A DNA stretch of 64,000 bases from Berghia stephanieae (GCA_034508935.3 CM067444.1:75209367-75273366), one strand, 5' to 3'. Shown: positions 49,726-60,230, counted from the first letter of the stretch. Notes: generated by a model not told the origin, from the sequence alone. Numbers and translations are program-made.

Positions 49726-49918
49726 ATATGACTTTAAAACTTAGTACCTATCATGCGCCCCTCTACTCTCGACTGCTGTGGGGACCACGAGGCTGTAGCT
49801 ATTCCATGTGTGTCCTATATGTTTATATTATTTCACCATGTCTATTTTAATACAGAGGGTGGATAGCTTAATTTGCTCACCCAGTATAGAGAGTTCGCGG
49901 GGATTGCGATTATAACTA

Positions 49919-50425
49919 TATGTGGTCCATCGCATCCAACCGGTATTATGTCGGGTCGAGCCGGACGTCGATAAGTTGATTTTATGCTAAAATGGTCAGA
50001 AATATAAACTTTTAGATTTTCATAATTTACAAAACTATAAATTCTCTTTTAAAATAATACAATTTTCAACTCGAAATTGATAACTCGAGGAAAGACTCCG
50101 TAGACTCGGGTCTTCCGGTCTCAAATCAATAAAATTCACAATATCGGTCCATAATCGTTTAATACACAATTTGATCCTAGTCTCATTTGAATGGCAGTGC
50201 TTATCGTTGTTATTATAGAGCAGTGGGGGCCTGCCTGATGCCGAAGATCGTAAAAATACTCACGAAAAGGTGAAAGGGAAAGGCTTTAGATGGGAACAGT
50301 ACAGACAATGTACTGTGTATTGTTCCCATCCAATGTCTTTCCATTTTCTCCTTTTCGTTATTATTTCTATCTTTATCATCCTGATATAAAACCGATTTGA
50401 GGCGGTGGATCCCATATGTAAATTT
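49919..50425. mobile_element. MITE family F5, longer copy with an internal hairpin
   Basis: About 500 bp. Left end TCCATCGCATCCAACCGGTA with TTATGTCGGGTCG; right end ACCGATTTGAGGCGGTGGAT, an inverted copy of the left. The interior includes a separate 95-nt perfect-looking hairpin at 50,263. Confidence 0.7.
50263..50357. repeat. 95-nt hairpin inside an F5 MITE
   Basis: The left arm CGAAAAGGTGAAAGGGAAAG...GATGGGAACA pairs with the right arm TGTTCCCATC...CTCCTTTTCG with few mismatches over about 36 bp. A loop of about 22 bp contains a small internal stem, CAGTAC/GTACTG. The size and shape resemble a microRNA precursor, but MITE fold-back is the simpler reading. Confidence 0.7.
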
Positions 50426-50780
50426 TATTGATTGGTATTAATATATTATAAATAATATTGATGCATGGAGGTAGATAGCCGAGACGTTTTTACTTGAGCG
50501 GAGGAGGTGTGGTGTCGGACATAATTTGCCACATGTAATAATATTAGTGATCGTTAAATTAAATGGTTTAGGTTGTATTATAATAATATTATTATTTGAA
50601 TACTGTAAGTTCTAGTGATCTAATGCGTTGTTTTGTACAGCGGATGGCGGATTTGGGATGAGAGACATAATTGTGAAGAAGGGGTAAAGAAATACATGGA
50701 ATTTGGTGATGTCTGTGACGGAAATGATAATTCATAAAAGTGTCCTAGTAGCATAACAATTATCAATATCCATAATTATA

Positions 50781-50781
50781 C

Positions 50782-50826
<45 letters not shown>

Positions 50827-50846
50827 AATGATTATGATGATGATGT
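50781..50846. repeat. (GAT)n microsatellite
   Basis: About 60 bp of GAT triplets ending in GATAATGATTATGATGATG. Confidence 0.95.
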
Positions 50847-51304
50847 TTGGTAATGATATATACTAAACACTATTAAAATCGCCTCATTACTTTGCTCTTT
50901 TGATAACACGTTGTTTACCATACACATCACACGATGAAATACAAATTTCTTTCCACATTGAAATCCATAATGTTAATGCTCACCACAAAGTGTTATCAAA
51001 TAGAAAAATGAGCGTTTGTAATAGCGCAGAGCATATACGAGTACATTTCGATAATTTACATAAATCGTCTATACAGCCGTAAATCGTAAGGAAAAAATAT
51101 TACATCCATGTAATAACTGTAAATAGACAAGCAAAAACAATAACGGTAAATATGCTAAAATGAGGCTATGACAACGATGAAGATGACGATGGAAATGAGA
51201 TGAAATGGATGTAAGGCACAGGGTAACCGCTAGAACCCGGAGATATGGGGATGAGGAGGAGGGGGAGAGGAGTGAGGGGCCGGGAGGGGAAGAGTTAGAT
51301 GTAC

Positions 51305-51442
51305 CTTTGCATTCGTAGGAATCCAGGCGATTGTGTCCCTTCTTGCAGTCGCATCTGTATGACCCTGGAGTGTTGACGCACACGGTGTTGGCGCTACAGT
51401 GATGACCGTGAGGCCCCCCTGCTTCCAAGCACTCGTTGATGT
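51305..51442 (-). CDS. NELL: NELL-like gene, calcium-binding EGF domain exon
   Basis: A 138-bp exon with acceptor TTTTCAG and donor GTACATC, phase 1 at both ends, as typical of EGF exons. With the preceding G it reads DINECLEAGG, then HHCSANTVCVNTPGSYRCDC and ends LDSYECK. The D-I-N-E-C start and the N-x-x-G-S-Y-R-C segment are the calcium-binding EGF signature. HCSANTVCVN...YRCDC is very close to the second EGF of NELL2 (YCHANTVCVN...YRCDC), which is the main reason for the NELL call. No exon for the next EGF domain was found to the left. Confidence 0.9.
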
Positions 51443-51654
51443 CTGAAAATAATGTATGGAAAAAATACGATTTTATGAAATTTGCAAGGCGGCCACAAGC
51501 TTAAGAGCGTAAACATTGCGTTAAATCAACTGATTGTATGGGCTTAGTAAAATACTCATCATTTCTGCCCGCCAGACGACTCGTATCCAATGGGCCCATT
51601 GAACCGGAATTCATCCCGCGTTCTGTAGCGCTAAATGGGCGGTAGCAATGGCCG

Positions 51655-51745
51655 CTATCGTTTTAAAATCGATCGATATTTGAAGGACGAGTTTTGTGGC
51701 CAAATTTTTTAATACGTGTCTTTGTGGAGCACAACAGTTAACAGC
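51655..51745. mobile_element. F1 MITE, single arm in a NELL intron boundary region
   Basis: AAATCGATCGATATTTGAAG, GACGAGTTTTGTGGCC and the end ACAACAGTTAACAG. It lies about 0.2 kb from the acceptor of the calcium-binding EGF exon at 51,442. Confidence 0.7.
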
Positions 51746-51849
51746 TGTTGAATGTCGTTGGCATGGATGTGCAATGTGTTTTGGATGCATATATCATATA
51801 TGCATATCACAATCATTGCTATTGTTATAGAGGTCTTTTTGTTGTCTCA

Positions 51850-52031
51850 TATCTCTCGGATTTGTGGCTTTGTTGGTATGACACTAGCCTTCACTAGATA
51901 CCAGGTTCGAGTCCTGCATTGAGTGCCACAAAGGAGAGTCGTTGGAAAAGGCTCATTACTCATTGTATCAAATCGTATTCAGGTGTAAAATGAGTAAAGT
52001 ACTTTGAGCACATTTAGAGGACACTGCGCTA
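51850..52031 (+). mobile_element. SINE-A with internal deletion, interrupted by a MITE
   Basis: Head TTGTTGGTATGACACTAGCC, B box GGTTCGAGTCC, body GGAAAAGGCTCATTACTC. The middle is deleted so the body passes directly to AGTACTTTGAGCACATTTAG. The terminal TAAACAATGCTCAAG lies beyond the MITE at 52,231. Confidence 0.85.
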
Positions 52032-52230
52032 TAGATAGTGTGCGTTTGGCTAAGAAACTCACAACATTGCCCTCCGGAAAATATAACGGACCAATACACA
52101 AAACTATGTGTAATCTTGGTCATATTTATGGTCTGGTTAATGCAGATTAGTGAGAATTACTCAAAGACGTGGACGACAAAAAAAAAAAACAATTACAAAG
52201 ACCTGAGTGTCGTCATCTTCATTCCATCTA
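52032..52230 (+). mobile_element. MITE family F2 inserted in a SINE tail
   Basis: A 199-bp element starting TAGATAGTGTGCGTTTGG and ending CATTCCATCTA, flanked by TA on both sides. The interior (AACATTGCCCTCCGGAAAAT, ATAACGGACCAATACACAAA) matches the copy at 23,187. The flanks join to form the SINE-A tail GCGCTA/TAAACAATGCTCAAG. Confidence 0.85.
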
Positions 52231-52802
52231 TAAACAATGCTCAAGTTTGTGTGTTCTGTTTGTGCGCGTGTGTGTGTGTGTGTGTGTGATGTATGTATGT
52301 TGTCTGTTGTGTTACTTAACTCAAATCTTACAGGATGAGTGGGCCAGGATCGAGTGGAGAGCGGTTAAAGTTTCTGGTATCGCTTATTTACAGAAAATAT
52401 CTCCTGGTTTTCACCCACATTGTAAATCAATTCATTTCAACACACGAAATAAGACTTGATATTCAAAGAGATATGAATTTAATGTGTGAGATGAATGCAA
52501 GTGGCAAAGTTAATTCTGAACAGAAGTATGAAGATGTTAAAACAAAATAATACTTATCAACGAAATCATAACTCCGTGAAATCAAAGAGAAAGAATAATA
52601 ATATCTATACGCGTCAATCTTCTTAAAGATCAATGAGAATTCTCATAGCAAGGTAAAAAAAAAAGGCATTGCTTCGAAAAATTAAGAGAAGAGCTAGTTG
52701 AAGCTTAATGAGGCAATGACGTTTATGTTATCATAATGCATCGAGCTGAATATAATCTATAAACTTTCAAGGACACGGTTCAAACAATGTGTGAATCCTG
52801 GT

Positions 52803-52848
52803 AACCCCCTCCCCCCCCCCCCCCCCCCCCCTCTCTCTCTCTCTCTCT

Positions 52849-52889
<41 letters not shown>
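52803..52889. repeat. polyC-(CT)n-(GT)n compound tract
   Basis: A C run of about 27 bp, then about 9 CT and, after GTTT, about 15 GT. The same compound order occurs at 58,917 in the next intron. Confidence 0.95.
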
Positions 52890-52891
<2 letters not shown>

Positions 52892-53744
52892 GTCATGAGG
52901 TTTGGTGTAAGTGAAGGAGAAATTTGAAAGAATTATTTCGCCTCAACATTCTCACAAGAAATATAAATAACGGATCTATCTTTCTGTCCGTGTAAGCAAA
53001 CAGGTTGATGGTCTTGTTCAGGCAACAGTGGGGTTTAGAAGTCTCCACAACTACAGTCCAATGCATTGTTTCCTCAATCATCTCACCCAAGCAAATTAAG
53101 TAAAGCATGGACAACACAAATCGTATATCTGAGTTTCAATATCCCTTGTTTTATTTCCTAGCCGTCTTTGAACGACCATGAAGTTCAACATAATCGCCGC
53201 AGATAATATCTTTTTCTTTCGTTTTGATTTAAGTCGGTAAAAAATATGTCCCAACCTCGTTCGTGATTGAGCCATGGTATCTTTGAACTTTGAGAGTCAA
53301 GACATGAAGACACATTTGATACGGGTAGTTATGTACCAAGTGTATCGTATCGTTTTACTCATTGATAAGCTCTTTATCCCCCAGGACACCTATTCGTCTG
53401 TGGAAGTCTATCTTGAAGACTTAAGCTCCCAAGGTCCATCGTCTATCAACTGGCAGATTAAACAAAGCTCTACCTATAGCAATTTTTTGTTTCATTCAGT
53501 TTCGGTTGGGTGTTCTCAAAATATCGCTGGTTGCCATTACATAGTTCATTTACGGAACGTTCATTGAGAGATAATATATGTATTATACCATTTCATGAAT
53601 GGATAGCAACCGTAACTTTGGGTCAAGGTAGATCTAACAAAAGTGAATGAAGTCGAAGTATATCCAGTTTTTAAAATACTATCAACTTTTTAAAATTCTG
53701 AAGGAACGATTTAGATTCGGATTTCTTCCCTCTGTGTTTTAGAC

Positions 53745-53895
53745 AAAACAGTGATGCGTCAAATAAGACTTCTCGAAGTCCCAGGTTAAAATTGTTTTGC
53801 CAAGCTGAGGGTCGTTTAAATCGATCGATATCTAAAGGATGAGTTTTCCGCCAAATTTAAGTACATGGTTATACCAGAGTATGGCAGTTATCTGA
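53745..53895. mobile_element. F1 MITE, partial, NELL intron
   Basis: AAGTCCCAGGTTAAAATTGT, GCCAAGCTGAGGGTCG, AAATCGATCGATATCTAAAG and end CCAGAGTATGGCAGTTATCT. Confidence 0.7.
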
Positions 53896-54884
53896 TTAAT
53901 AGAAAGATGTGTCCTGACATAAAGGATTTAAGTGGGCGCCTTAAAAAAGTTCTATACTTCTTCATAAATCCTTACACCAACATGTTTGTCAGTGATCGCT
54001 TATTTTGATGTATTTATTTTGAAGGTGTCGCGACGCTAGAAATGCTATAGACTAATTTTGATTTGAAAAGAGACAAAAAAAGATCATCGCTTTTTTAATG
54101 GTTTTTTTTTTCAAACATATTGAATTATCAAGTTTCGTAAAATAAATGTCAAACTTGGTACCAATTTTGTTGGTGGAATAAAAAAGCATTAAAGCGTTTG
54201 AATTTATAGGCATTTTTTTTCACGTGCATGAGATAAAATTGAGAAGGGTTCTAAAACACACAGTACCAGAATATAATACCAGATTGACGCGACGTGTAAT
54301 ATTTGAAATTTCAGAGATGGTAATAGAAGATAATTTTAATCCGCTTTTGTACCAACACATGTTGGAGGAGTACATACTAGCTTTTTTCGATTCCAGGCTC
54401 TTCAATATAGAGAAAAACACAATGGATAATAATACATTTTAAAAAATAAGAAGGAAACAAAAGACAAGCCAGAGAACTGGAATGAAAACACGATGGCCAT
54501 TGAAAAATGTGACACGACTTTAAACAATGTATGGAACAGTGGGCACGCGAGTTTGAGTACGGGGGCTGCTGAGTCAATAAATTGATAAATAATTAACGTT
54601 AACTGGGTTAAAGGTGAGGGGTGAGTAAATTCAACTAGCCTTTAAAAAATTAGAACGGAGTGTGGTGTGGATGGAATAATGGAAAGCTGTTTGGGAATAA
54701 GGGAGAGTGTTTGGAGAGAATGGGAGAAGAGACGAATGTTATTGGCAGAATTATGGAACGGAGAGGTTTGAGAGAAGAAGGGAGGGGGAGGTTTAAAATT
54801 GGCAGAATTAATGGTAAAAGTGGATGAGGTGAGAAGAAGAAGATGTAGAAGTGGGGGAAGGGGGAGGGGAGAGGGTGTAGAAGA

Positions 54885-55228
54885 TAAAGGGAGAAGAAGT
54901 TGAAGAAGAAGAAGGAGGAGGAGAAGGTAGAGAAGAAGAAGAAGAAGAAGAGAAGAAGAAGAAGAAGAAGAAGAAGAAGAAGAAGAAGAAGAAGAAGAAG
55001 AAGAAGAAGAAGAAGAAGAAGAAGAAGAAGAAGAAGAAGAAGAAGAAGAAGAAGAAAAGGAGGAGGAGGAGGAGGAGGAGGAGGAGGAGGAGGAGGAGAG
55101 AAGAAGAAGAAGAGAAGGAGAAGGAAGGAGAGGAGGAGGAGGAGGAGGAGGAGAAGAAGAGAAGGAGAAGGAGGAGGAGGAGGAGGAGGAGGAGGAGGAG
55201 GAGGAAAAAGGAGGAGGAGGAAAGGAGG
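54885..55228. repeat. GAA / GGA purine array in a NELL intron
   Basis: About 340 bp of AAG and AGG triplets on the plus strand, so the NELL transcript (minus strand) would carry the pyrimidine-rich version. Long poly-Ser, poly-Phe and poly-Arg frames are artefacts. Purine tracts of this kind can form triplex structures. Confidence 0.95.
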
Positions 55229-55647
55229 ATAAAAGAAAATGTTGGAATATTCGGACCAAGACATACAATATACAAAAGACAAAAGGTAGAACAAAATCAA
55301 GAGGTCCTATACTTAGCACCGCCAACATTCTCCACTCTTGTCTGCAATTTTTTTTTCTGTTCGCCGCAAGGTAATCGAGTACGTTTGAAATGTCAGACTT
55401 CGAACTTTGGAGAAAGAGCAAAACAAATAAATGTCGTTGTCTACAGTTTCCTTACTTCGACTGGTCGAGTAATCGCAGCTGCGTAGTCACAACAACGTTT
55501 TATTGGTTCGATTCTTTGTCAGCGACAACAAACATGTTAAACGACAAGAACAGATCTAATATGGCTGCAGGCAAAGAAGAGGTTTGGGGTGTGAGTTCGT
55601 CAATTTTAACATCATAGTAGAGCTCATAGGCGTTGGCGTGAGGGACG

Positions 55648-55671
55648 AGGGGGGGGGGGGGGGGGGGGGAG
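55648..55671. repeat. polyG tract
   Basis: A G run of about 22 bp following GAGGGACGAG. Confidence 0.9.
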
Positions 55672-56185
55672 TGTCTCAGGTGGCAGAGCATAGGACTCAC
55701 CAGCAAGGGATCATATTTCATCCTGGGTTGTCGAAGATTGTTATTCCCTACATCCCCTTCCACCAGCCCTCCTATCCAATCAGCAGTAATGAAACTGGCT
55801 AAGTCTTTTAAAATAGGCTAATGTTATTTCCAAAAGATAGCAAGCAATTGTTACAGAACGGGGTAAACTTTAGGGTAATAAGCTGCATTTCTGCAAAGGA
55901 ATTTGGGTTGCTTATTGTGAAATGCAAGGTAGTTTTGTTTTCATTCAAAAAGGTTGCCAGTACACACAATGTCATAGCCTTAAGGTTCATGTTCCACTCC
56001 GTATATAAAGATTTATCCAGTAAATAACCGAGTGCTTGTTCTACAAATTAGCATTCACCTTATCAAAATATTGACATGACCTGCTAGTACCAACGGAAGT
56101 GGTTGCGTAAAATAGGTCAACTACACTGAATAATTTCCTGATTTCACTAGAATTGCGTAAATTCTTTACAAAAGCTATATTTTTA

Positions 56186-56448
56186 ATGGGCTTTTGTACA
56201 GCGCAATATACCACTATAAGTGCTCAAAGCGCTTTACAAATGGTCCCTGACAAACAGCAACACGTAACATGTAGAACGAGATATGGCGCCTGTTAGACGA
56301 TATTATATATTTTTTTCCGACAGAGACAAAGCTGTTAACGGCTAGGTACCCATTTTACGGTTAGAGACTATGCGCCGAGAGAGGTTCGAACCCAGATCCT
56401 TCCGATCCGAAAGCGAGTGTCATACCACATGACCATATAGCTGCACTA
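56186..56448 (-). mobile_element. SINE-A in a NELL intron, minus strand
   Basis: Tail CAGCGCAATATACCACTATA with CAAAGCGCTTTACAAA, body CGTAACATGTAGAACGAGA, and head AGGTTCGAACC (exact B box in reverse) then ACCACATGACCATATAGCTG. A short body deletion next to CCCATTTTACGG distinguishes it. It is opposite to no gene and shares the strand of the NELL-like transcript. Confidence 0.88.
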
Positions 56449-56639
56449 TATAAAGGATTATCAATTTTATACTAAATATAGAAATGCATAATAAAGTTAC
56501 ATTAATAGAGACAAAGAAAAAAAATCAGCGGCATCAATACTGCCATTTTTGACAAAACGCTTTTCTTTTCATTTGACCAGAAGATTTACTTTAAATATTC
56601 AGTCGACTAAAATAACCATTAGCTTGTCAAAAAGTTAAA

Positions 56640-56880
56640 TATAAGGTTTAAGACTTTGTGACCACTTGAAAATCGATTTGAACATGTTTAGTGGATATTG
56701 CTATTTATAAATGGTCAAGTTTAAGAATCTTCATAATCTTGAAGTACCGCGTTTGAGACTTTGTGTGACCAGTTGAAGGTTTGCATAGTCTTATAAGTAT
56801 CAAATTTAAGACTTTTGACCGTTTTTTAAGCGGTTTGAGCAAGTTAAGAGGATATTCTGCTATATATGGTCAAGTCTCTA
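56640..56880 (+). repeat. F1 MITE fragments fused to SINE tails, tandem pair
   Basis: Two successive blocks each combine an F1-type segment (GACTTTGTGACCACTTGAAA; AGACTTTTGACCG) with a SINE-tail segment (CATGTTTAGTGGATATTGCT; AAGTTAAGAGGATATTCTGC), ending ATGGTCAAGT. A further F1-like arm lies at 56,555-56,640 (TTGACCAGAAGATTTACTT). The block leads straight into the minisatellite. Confidence 0.6.
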
Positions 56881-57575
56881 GGAGTATATTGAGGGGCTTC
56901 TCATAGTTTCTGAGTATCAAGTTTGAGGGGCTTCTCGTAGTTTCTGGAGTATCAAGTTTGAGGGCTTCTCATAGTTTCTGGAGTATCAAGTTTGAGGTTC
57001 GTAGTTCTGAGTACAAGTTTGAGGCTCATAGTTTCTGGAGTATCAAGTTTGAGGGGCTTCTCATAGTTTCTGGAGTATCAAGTTTGAGGGGCTTCTCATA
57101 GTTTCTGGAGTATCAAGTTGAGGGGCTTCTCATAGTTTCTGGAGTATCAAGTTTGAGGGGCTTCTCATAGTTTCTGGAGTATCAAGTTGAGGGGCTTCTC
57201 ATAGTTTCTGGAGTATCAAGTTTGAGGGGCTTCTCATAGTTTCTGGAGTATCAAGTTTGAGGGGGCTTCTCATAGTTTCTGGAGTATCAAGTTTGAGGGG
57301 CTTCTCATAGTTTCTGGAGTATAGTTGCTCAAGTTTGAGAGTGGCTTTCTAGTTTCTGAGTATAAAGTTGAGGGCTCTCATAGTTTCTGGAGTATCAAGT
57401 TTGAGGGGCTTCTCATAGTTTCTGGAGTATCAAGTTTGAGGGGCTTCTCATAGTTTCTGGAGTATCAAGTTGAGGGCTTCTATAGTTTCTGAGTATCAAG
57501 TTTGGGGCTTTCATAGTTTCTGGAGTATCAAGTTTGAGGGCTTCTCATAGTTTCTGGAGTATCAAGTTTGAGACT
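56880..57575 (+). repeat. 35-bp minisatellite next to the NELL EGF1 exon
   Basis: About 19-20 tandem units of roughly 35 bp: AGTTTCTGGAGTATCAAG, then TTTGAGGGGCTTCTCAT. Units vary by a missing T (CAAGTTGAGG) or extra G; some near 57,000, 57,340 and 57,480 are shortened. The last unit runs into AGTTTGAGACTTTTTGACCA, an F1 MITE interior, showing the source of the unit. Confidence 0.93.
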
Positions 57576-57665
57576 TTTTGACCAGTTGAGGGTCACTTTA
57601 GTCGATTAATATTAATTTGAACTTAAAGATTTCTGACCAAAATGATAAAAATGTGTTTTGCAAGA
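57560..57665. mobile_element. F1 MITE remnant between minisatellite and EGF1 exon
   Basis: TTTGAGACTTTTTGACCAGT, TGAGGGTCACTTTAGTCGAT, TTCTGACCAAAATGATAAAA follow the F1 arm. It ends about 35 bp from the EGF1 exon donor. Confidence 0.65.
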
Positions 57666-57697
57666 ACGCAGAAATATTATATGATATGAAGACTTAC

Positions 57698-57817
57698 CAT
57701 GACAGCTATGGCCGTCTCCATCAAAGCCTGGGTGACATTGGCAAGCCGATTTGGTTGCCAGATTGATGCACGAGGCGTTGGGATGACAGGAATGGCCCTG
57801 GCCACAGAAATCTGTAC
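57698..57817 (-). CDS. NELL: NELL-like gene, first EGF-like domain exon
   Basis: A 120-bp exon with acceptor TTTCAG and donor GTAAGTC, phase 1 at both ends. It encodes TDFCGQGHSCHPNASC followed by an SACQCHPGF segment and DGDGHSCH, an EGF-like domain with six cysteines. The FC...GH...C...N..C layout matches the first EGF domain of NELL2, which begins NFCAEGPKC. It has no DxDEC calcium-binding start, as in that family member. The 35-bp minisatellite at 56,880-57,575 and a MITE arm lie within about 30-120 bp downstream of the donor, inside the following 6.3-kb intron. Confidence 0.88.
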
Positions 57818-58227
57818 CTGAAATATGGCAATAGAATTCATTCTTAATGACTTAATTAAACAATCTCTTATAGCTTAACGCTAGTTTTACTAACGCTAAA
57901 AATTGAGATCTGCAAAAGAAGTAAATAAATATTTTCTCAGGAAAGGTGAATATGATTGTGCCAAGCAAGCAAAAGAAAAGTTGATTTGTTTTTTTTTTTC
58001 AAAATTGACGAAACAAGAATTTTCCTAATTGGTTAAAAAGAGAAAATCTATTTAGCTTCTCATTAGTATATAAATAATCAAGAGCTCAGAATATCACATT
58101 CAAATGACTTAAGATTATAAAATTACCCAACTAGTAAAAGAGCTCACGGAGAAAGATGCGCATCTCGAGCTGAGGTCGTCGGAAGAGAGATACAGTTGCA
58201 ACACATACAATACAAGACAGCACTTAC

Positions 58228-58339
58228 CATTGCAGACTGGGCAACATTGGCCATGGATTTCAATTCTTTCATGAGGTGGACAATCAAGTCTTGGACATGT
58301 TTTCTCTGTATCTTCTCTCTCACACACCATTCGGCCATT
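58228..58339 (-). CDS. NELL: NELL-like gene, exon with C-terminal half of the second vWC domain
   Basis: A 112-bp exon with acceptor AACAG and donor GTAAGTG. It encodes 37 codons plus one base, from NGRMVCEREDTEKTCP to GQCCPVCN. It has the vWC layout: C, then CPxxxC, then CCxxC. It starts in phase 0 as required by the 62,206 exon and ends in phase 1, matching the EGF exon 0.4 kb downstream. An acidic-basic stretch (EREDTEK) lies between the first two cysteines. NELL2 has the same arrangement (a CPPLNC-like motif, then CCSVC immediately before the first EGF). Confidence 0.85.
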
Positions 58340-58482
58340 CTGTTTGAGTTCAAAATAGAATAAAACATAGAAATAAATATTTACATTGAAAAATACATTA
58401 TGGTTTGTGTTTTTACACATGTGTATGTCGATGTTTCATTATTTATATTATCTTTATATTCTTTATATTTTTTTGGTTGTTC

Positions 58483-58516
<34 letters not shown>

Positions 58517-58561
58517 GTGTGTGTTGTGTGTGTCGGGTGGGCGGGGGGGGGGGGGGGAGGG
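58483..58561. repeat. (GT)n followed by polyG
   Basis: GT repeats 58,483-58,532, then CGGGTGGGC and a G run to 58,557. Located 0.15 kb upstream (transcript sense) of the vWC exon at 58,339. Confidence 0.93.
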
Positions 58562-58915
58562 AGAGGTGGTTAAAGTTTATATATAAACGTGTTGTAAGTA
58601 TATTTTCTAATGACATGAATAAATATGAATTGCGATAATATAATTTGAAACGAATATCCAACGTATCTACTATCTATTTAGCAACCAACCTTGGTTATAA
58701 CTGATATGGAAAGCTGGTGCGCGCACTGATTAAAAAAAAACTAATAAGAAGAAAGGAAAGAGCAGAAGACAAGAGGAAAATCATCAGTAAAACGTTGGTA
58801 CCCCAAGTTTCAAATAATCGCAGTCCATCCTTGCCAATAACATTCATCTCCAAAGTCCCCAAATGACACTTCAAAGGAAGACTTCAAGTTATGATGATAA
58901 ACTGATTACCATTAG

Positions 58916-58916
<1 letters not shown>

Positions 58917-58973
<57 letters not shown>

Positions 58974-58979
58974 CTGCTG

Positions 58980-59014
<35 letters not shown>
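58917..59014. repeat. polyC-(CT)n-(GT)n compound tract
   Basis: A C run of 10-12 bp, about 22 CT, a short CTACTCTGCTGTT spacer, then about 16 GT. Confidence 0.95.
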
Positions 59015-59099
59015 ATCGTTGCCTAAATAAAAAATAATAAAATGCAAAACGGGTCGAAGAAAAATAATAAATTGTCTGAAAAAACGTGTTTTTAGTCAT

Positions 59100-60230
59100 A
59101 ACTTTTTCCACTAAAATGTCAATAATTATATTTATAAAATGCAAAATGAAACAAAAAAATCGAACCTCAATTTACACATGGCAAACGGCTTTTTCTTTTC
59201 TTTTAATCTCCCAAGTTTTTTGGAACTTGGCATTTAAAACGCCAAACGGCAACCCTTCCCTCTCACTTGACACCCAAAGTCAAAAACAATTGAGTTTGGC
59301 AGTGAGTCTCGGTCTGGCATTTTGGAGGTGCAAGAAAATGTCTACTGCAACGCTGCACCTATTCATTAAATCGAGCATTCAGCAAAGGCTCGCACGAGAC
59401 GCGTTCGTTCTAAGAAGCGATAAGTCAGGTCCATCTATCAAACACTAAAAAGGATATGAAACATGGTTTATCTCCCCCTGTTTTGCCATCCCAGGCCCAA
59501 TCTGTCAAAACGTGTGACCCCTGAAGAGGTAAATTTGTGCTAGTCCCGTCTCCGATAAATGCCAGCTTCACATCCAATCACCACTCGGAGTTTATCGCCT
59601 TTCTCCTTTCAACGGTGGGCGAGAGTAAGAACCAGATAAATAAATAAATAAATAAAAACGCCACGTCGTAGGTGATGGTTGTCCACGGCCCCGGATCTTG
59701 CTGCTCCATTCAAAGACTGGATTAGATTGTAAAGGGGTCCCGACAGATTAGTTATAGAGCAAAGGAAATAATATCAATCCCGGGTGCAGTCAATAATTTT
59801 TCCGACCAACCCCCCCCCCCCTTTCCCCTCTATCCAGTAGTGCTTGGCTAGCTGGATCACCAATGTCTGGCGGAAAGTATTTTGCGATAATAGACTGGCG
59901 TCCTATCAAAGAGTGGCAGGCAATTGCTACTGTCCGTTTAACGTTACTGAAACCGTGATAAACTGCGATTGCATGGGATATGTAGCATTAGGTATGAACA
60001 TTAGCATTATGAACATAAGGTGTTTTGAATCATCATTCCATCTGCTTAATCCTTGATCGTTGTTCATGTTGCTTTCCAGGCCAAATACACTCTTATTACC
60101 TCATTTTGATATTAGATGAAGAGGAGAGTAATCTTTTAATGGCCGTCTATAACGCTTAACAATTTATACCGCTTCAATTAAGCCGGTGTCTGACTCGATG
60201 AAAGAATGTTCTGTAGCAAAAAAAACAAAA
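59100..60230. promoter_or_regulatory. Candidate intronic regulatory region
   Basis: About 1.1 kb of repeat-poor, more complex sequence inside the vWC intron, apart from a (AAAT)n run at 59,637-59,660 and a polyC at 59,810. It contains several GATAA-type words (CCGATAAATG, CAGATAAATA, GCGATAATAG) and TTAATCC. No exon is evident. This is inference from composition only. Confidence 0.25.

Larger units (their letters stand above)
51443..57697 (-). other. NELL-like gene, intron between the two EGF exons
   Basis: A 6.3-kb intron. It contains a SINE with a MITE inserted in it (51.85-52.25 kb), a polyC-CT-GT tract, two MITE arms, the GAA/GGA array near 55 kb, a polyG tract, a full SINE on the minus strand, and the minisatellite next to the EGF1 exon. 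No convincing additional exon is visible; the open frames in it are low-complexity or lack splice context. Confidence 0.75.

Noticed and set aside
53274-53567. 97-codon open frame on the plus strand in a NELL intron
   Set aside because: No recognisable domain, no splice context, and it is antisense to the gene; random open frames of this length are expected in 64 kb.
54642-55421. Long open frames rich in Ser, Leu, Phe (minus) or Arg, Lys (plus)
   Set aside because: All come from the GAA/GGA purine array.
56880-57575. CRISPR-like array (repeats of about 35 bp)
   Set aside because: Units are contiguous without unique spacers, and the context is an animal intron; it is a minisatellite.
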